Part shown: in pieces, positions 6,353 through 8,488 of the stretch
How positions within the stretch are numbered: position 1 is the first letter of the stretch
Layout: every line of letters begins with the position of its first letter
Source: an uncultured Dysosmobacter sp.
GTDB lineage: Bacteria; Bacillota; Clostridia; Oscillospirales; Oscillospiraceae
Reading direction: 5' to 3'
DNA: 8,488 nt
Assembly: GCA_934636905.1 (NCBI GenBank)
Contig: CAKUBJ010000049.1
Coordinates: 1 to 8,488 of the forward strand
The notes under the pieces: generated by a model
What the model saw: the letters and a program-made list of their open reading frames with translations, nothing else
The model's database searches: none
Told to the model about the DNA's origin: nothing
Program-made: the position numbers and the translations under genes

Positions 6353-6877
6353 TTACGTCCGGAGCGTCAGCCGTCCCCGCAGGGCGGGAATCCGGGGCAG
6401 AACCGCCAGCAGAACCGCCAGCAGAAGCAGTCCCAGCACATAGCAGGCAATGGCTTCGCCGATTCCCACCGTTACGGCGTTCCAGAGGAACAGCCCGGGG
6501 AAGGCTGCGGTAAAGCCCGCCTCATACCAGGCAATCATGGCGCCGATGAGCACGGCGTTGCACAGCACCGGAGGCAGGGGCGCCAGCCACCGGGAGGGCA
6601 TTCTGGCCGTCCACAAAGCGGCCAGCAGAGTGGCCATGGAGCCGATGATGATGTCAAGGGGGCCTACGGTGCTCATCAGGTTGGTGACAAGACAGCCGAT
6701 GAACAGGCCGGGAACCGCCTCCGGCAGCAGGAAGGGCAGCACCGTCAGCGCCTCGGAAAAGCGGCACTGGACAGGGCCGTACGTCAGGCCGAAGACGGAT
6801 GACATCAGGGACATGACCGCGTACAGCGCGGCGATGATGGCGGCGGACGCCATCTGACGGGGGGACCATCTGGGCAT
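6353..6877 (-). CDS. queT: QueT, queuosine-precursor ECF transporter S component
   Basis: QueT is the membrane substrate-capture subunit of an energy-coupling-factor importer. It takes up a queuosine precursor such as preQ1, used to make the modified base in tRNAs with GUN anticodons. The 174-residue protein has the family core: GLTYGPVQCRFSEALTVLPF at about 30-49, then LPEAVPGLFIGCLVTNLMS and GPLDIIIGSMATLLAA, plus about five further hydrophobic segments. The ATG at 6877 has GGAGG (6889-6885) seven bases upstream. An open frame reaching to 7054 is rejected because it runs through the leader and the -10 box, and its extra 59 residues are unlike any QueT. No ECF ATPase or T-subunit genes are present here, as usual for group II ECF systems that share one module. 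Its leader suggests ligand-controlled translation. Confidence 0.93.
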   Translation of the reverse strand: MPRWSPRQMASAAIIAALYAVMSLMSSVFGLTYGPVQCRFSEALTVLPFLLPEAVPGLFIGCLVTNLMSTVGPLDIIIGSMATLLAALWTARMPSRWLAPLPPVLCNAVLIGAMIAWYEAGFTAAFPGLFLWNAVTVGIGEAIACYVLGLLLLAVLLAVLPRIPALRGRLTLRT

Positions 6878-6883
6878 AAAAAA

Positions 6884-6978
6884 ACCTCCATTTTTTTGTT
6901 TAGAGAACGGGCTTCCTGTCTTGGAACCCGAACGAACGCCCGATTCCGGGCGCTTGGACAGGGAGATGGCACCTGTCG
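6884..6978 (-). promoter_or_regulatory. Candidate preQ1 riboswitch (class III-like) in the queT leader
   Basis: The predicted transcript start to the queT ATG is about 100 bases and highly structured. In RNA order: P1 GACAGG (6977-6972) with CCUGUC (6962-6957), loop 6971-6963; a second stem AGCGCCCG (6954-6947) with CGGGCGUU (6942-6935), loop GAAU; a third stem CGGGUUCC (6930-6923) with GGAA-G-CCCG (6916-6908). An A-rich tail then leads to the GGAGG site. AUCUCC (6967-6962) from the first loop can pair over six bases with GGAGGU (6889-6884), hiding the ribosome binding site. A second GACAGG (6920-6915) can compete for CCUGUC. preQ1-III riboswitches are known upstream of queT in Ruminococcaceae and have about this length. 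The class assignment is inference; I could not align to the published consensus. Confidence 0.6.
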
Positions 6979-6984
6979 AATGGA

Positions 6985-7013
6985 AGTATAGCATATCCGC
7001 CGGGAAAAAGCAA
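6985..7013 (-). promoter_or_regulatory. Sigma-A promoter for queT
   Basis: On the - strand TTGCTT (7013-7008) and TATACT (6990-6985) are 17 bases apart. The -10 matches five of six. Transcription should begin near 6978, at the foot of the first leader hairpin. Confidence 0.75.
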
Positions 7014-7078
7014 TCCCCCTGCTCCGGCAGTTCCACCGCTTTTTCCGCCCACACAGAATATTCCCAGTTGCCGCCATC

Positions 7079-7118
7079 AAAAACCCGCCCCGGCTCCTTC
7101 CGGAGCCTGGGGCGGGTT
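7079..7118 (-). terminator. Intrinsic terminator of the DUF2974 gene
   Basis: AACCCGCCCC (7082-7091) pairs with GGGGCGGGTT (7109-7118), and GGCTCC (7092-7097) with GGAGCC (7102-7107), with one bulged base and a TTCC loop. The - strand product ends in five U (7083-7079). It lies six bases past the stop codon. Confidence 0.9.
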
Positions 7119-7123
7119 CGTCC

Positions 7124-8284
7124 TCAGGCTTTTTTCACCGGCGGTTTTGCCGCCTTTCTGCCCCGCAGGGTCTTTTCCGTCTCCTCCTGCAAGCCCTCCA
7201 GCGTCATGCGGAGGTTGCTGAGGAACAGGATGCGCATGAATTTCAGCAGGGCGTCCCGGGTTTCCCTGTCCAGATCCTTCAGTGCCCGGACAATGGCACC
7301 CACCGCCTTGAAGCTGTCGGCCTTCAGATCCGTCAGCGTCCGGGCGCCGGAGGCCTCCAGCACCCGAAAGGCGCTTTCGATAAACTGCTCCCGCTGTGCC
7401 TCCGACAGTTCCTGCACCCAGCTGCGCAGTTCCCGGTCGCAGAGCTGCGCCTGACGGGTAACACTGTGAAGCCGGACAAAGCCGGGGCCTTTGACCTCCC
7501 AGGAAAAGCCGTCGTGCTGCATCAGCCCCTGCTGGCTGCTGTCTACCACGGTGTAGTCCTCCTCGTGTTCCAGCAGCATCCCCACCACGGAGGATTTCGG
7601 CACAATGGTGTGAATCCGCTCCGCCAGCCGGATGTGCCGGGGCAGGGAAAGGATATCGTCATGAAAGCCGGGGCCGTCATTGGACCAGACAGCGCGGATC
7701 CGCCGCTGCACCGCCGGGGGACAGAATACGCCGGCCCACACCGCCAGATTGCCGCCTTTGGAGTGTCCTCCCAGCCGCAGTCCCACCCGGGGATACCGAT
7801 GGGCCACCTGTTCCGTATACTCCACGGCCATCTTCTGCGCCGGCACCTCCCTCATGCAGCTGAGATAGAAGTCCTCCTTCCAGCCTGCCAGCGTGTCATC
7901 CGTGCCCCGGAAGGCCAGATACAGCGCACCGTCGCCGCAGTTTACGGTCAGCGCCGCAAACTGCTCCGCCTTTTCCGGATCCAGATGATCCACAAAGCAG
8001 CTCAGGCGCATATCCCGGAACCGGGGCGTATCGGCCATGCGGCGCAGCATCTCCGGAATCTGGTTGGGCACCAGCACTCCCATATCAATGGGCCTGCCCT
8101 CCGTTTTCGCGAAATACGCCGCAGCAGCCTCCCCCAGCGGCACCTCCCCGCCCTCATCGGGAACGATGCCGCCAAAATCCACAAAGGACAGCTCCGCCAG
8201 AATCAGATTATCCACTTCGTTGAAGGGATCCTGCGCCAGCGTCAGATCCCCCCGCCAGTCCAGATAGTCCAAGAGATTTGCCAT
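7124..8284 (-). CDS. DUF2974 alpha/beta-hydrolase-fold protein, lipase-like
   Basis: This 386-residue protein begins MANLLDYLDWRGDLTLAQDP, the typical start of the DUF2974 (Mbeg1-like) family common in Clostridia. The hydrolase core shows LYLAFRGTDD at 121-130, which corresponds to the oxyanion-loop region of class 3 lipases, and the nucleophile elbow GGHSKGGNLA at 172-181 with Ser175. SNDGPGF at 201-207 (Asp203) and QHDGFSW at 256-262 (His257) are candidate remaining triad members. There is no signal peptide or membrane segment, so it is probably cytoplasmic, and the tail (370-386) is Lys/Arg-rich. The substrate is unknown. ATG 8284 is chosen over one at 8311 because GGAGG at 8294-8290 falls between them and the family start matches. 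It is transcribed alone, from its own promoter to its own terminator. Confidence 0.88.
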   Translation of the reverse strand: MANLLDYLDWRGDLTLAQDPFNEVDNLILAELSFVDFGGIVPDEGGEVPLGEAAAAYFAKTEGRPIDMGVLVPNQIPEMLRRMADTPRFRDMRLSCFVDHLDPEKAEQFAALTVNCGDGALYLAFRGTDDTLAGWKEDFYLSCMREVPAQKMAVEYTEQVAHRYPRVGLRLGGHSKGGNLAVWAGVFCPPAVQRRIRAVWSNDGPGFHDDILSLPRHIRLAERIHTIVPKSSVVGMLLEHEEDYTVVDSSQQGLMQHDGFSWEVKGPGFVRLHSVTRQAQLCDRELRSWVQELSEAQREQFIESAFRVLEASGARTLTDLKADSFKAVGAIVRALKDLDRETRDALLKFMRILFLSNLRMTLEGLQEETEKTLRGRKAAKPPVKKA

Positions 8285-8359
8285 ACATACCTCCGTATTC
8301 GGCCTTGGCATACCAGAAGACTCCCATCCACAGGCTCTCCGGCCGCCCTGATTTCTTAC

Positions 8360-8388
8360 ATTGTACCCGCTTTTCCTCCCTGTTACAA
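8360..8388 (-). promoter_or_regulatory. Promoter of the DUF2974 gene
   Basis: On the - strand TTGTAA (8388-8383) and TACAAT (8365-8360) are 17 bases apart. The -10 matches five of six and the -35 four of six. The -35 box overlaps by two bases the inverted repeat at 8387-8413, which could let a bound protein affect it. Confidence 0.65.
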
Positions 8389-8413
8389 GCGGAGAATTTG
8401 AAATTCTCCGCTT
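8387..8413. repeat. 27-bp near-perfect palindrome (IR1)
   Basis: AAGCGGAGAATTT (8387-8399) and AAATTCTCCGCTT (8401-8413) are perfect inverted copies around a single G. As RNA it would form an 11-bp stem with a TTGAA loop. There is no U tract on either side, which argues against a plain terminator. It borders the DUF2974 promoter. Confidence 0.75.
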
Positions 8414-8447
8414 CAGCGTGTCGAAAAAGTCTTTTCGCCCCGCTGAA
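8412..8447. repeat. Inverted repeat (IR2), adjoining IR1
   Basis: TTCAGCG (8412-8418) pairs with CGCTGAA (8441-8447), and inside it CGAAAA (8422-8427) pairs with TTTTCG (8432-8437) around AGTC, with a 3x3 internal loop (TGT/CCC). It overlaps the last two bases of IR1. Confidence 0.6.
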
Positions 8448-8448
8448 C

Positions 8449-8483
8449 CAGTTTTCAGAACTTTACAAAAGTTCTGAAAACTG
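8449..8483. repeat. 35-bp perfect inverted repeat (IR3)
   Basis: CAGTTTTCAGAACTTT (8449-8464) and AAAGTTCTGAAAACTG (8468-8483) are a perfect 16-bp inverted repeat with an ACA loop. It is AT-rich, unlike the surrounding DNA. With IR1 and IR2 it fills almost all of 8387-8483, and the block may continue past the window. No ORF is supported here. Confidence 0.75.
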
Positions 8484-8488
8484 TAGAT

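Noticed and set aside
6878..7054. N-terminal extension of queT to an upstream ATG
   Set aside because: The extension covers the structured leader and -10 box, and the strong GGAGG points to the ATG at 6877.
7466..8401. 311-codon + strand open frame opposite the DUF2974 gene
   Set aside because: No ribosome binding site and no recognisable motif, and the - strand gene has family motifs, promoter and terminator.
1..8488. tRNA, rRNA, CRISPR array, insertion sequence, toxin-antitoxin or phage genes
   Set aside because: I looked for regular spaced repeats, transposase-like or integrase-like ORFs and cloverleaf structures and saw none.

Overview
The window looks like chromosomal DNA from a GC-rich Firmicute of the gut-type Clostridia, most likely Oscillospiraceae/Ruminococcaceae. 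The signs are: the rplU-prp-rpmA order with a cleavable N-terminal extension on ribosomal protein L27 (a Firmicutes trait), near-consensus sigma-A promoters, strong AGGAGG ribosome binding sites, a queT gene behind a structured leader, and a DUF2974 hydrolase. The lineage is inferred from gene content, not from a search.

Layout. 1-1938 (+): an amino-acid ABC uptake operon, with the last 54 codons of a family 3 solute-binding protein, then a permease and an ATPase. Two RNA hairpins with UGCG loops lie between the binding protein and the permease, and hairpins follow the operon. 2081-3202 (-): the rplU-prp-rpmA ribosomal operon, from a consensus promoter (TTGACA-17-TATAAT) through a ~77-nt leader to a bidirectional terminator. 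3310-3436 (+): a 28-codon gene with an ideal ribosome binding site and its own terminator. 3478-4398 (+): rsmA with its promoter. 4451-6298 (+): pckA, a divergent ATP-type PEP carboxykinase, ending in hairpins shared with the convergent queT. 6353-7013 (-): queT, the queuosine-precursor ECF transporter S component, behind a 100-nt leader. 7079-8388 (-): a DUF2974 alpha/beta-hydrolase-like gene with terminator and promoter. 8387-8483: three back-to-back perfect or near-perfect inverted repeats running to the window edge.

How the genes relate. Prp is the protease that trims the L27 extension, so rplU, prp and rpmA form one functional unit. The ABC genes form one importer. RsmA modifies 16S rRNA, PckA links C4 acids and PEP, and QueT imports a precursor of the tRNA base queuosine; these are separate housekeeping units.

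The best lead is the queT leader. The loop of its first hairpin can pair over 6 bp with the queT Shine-Dalgarno, and a repeated GACAGG gives a competing pairing. This fits a translational preQ1-sensing riboswitch, plausibly of the class III type known from Ruminococcaceae. Other leads are the hydrophilic 28-residue ORF and the inverted-repeat block at the right edge. I see no new multi-gene defence or mobile system.
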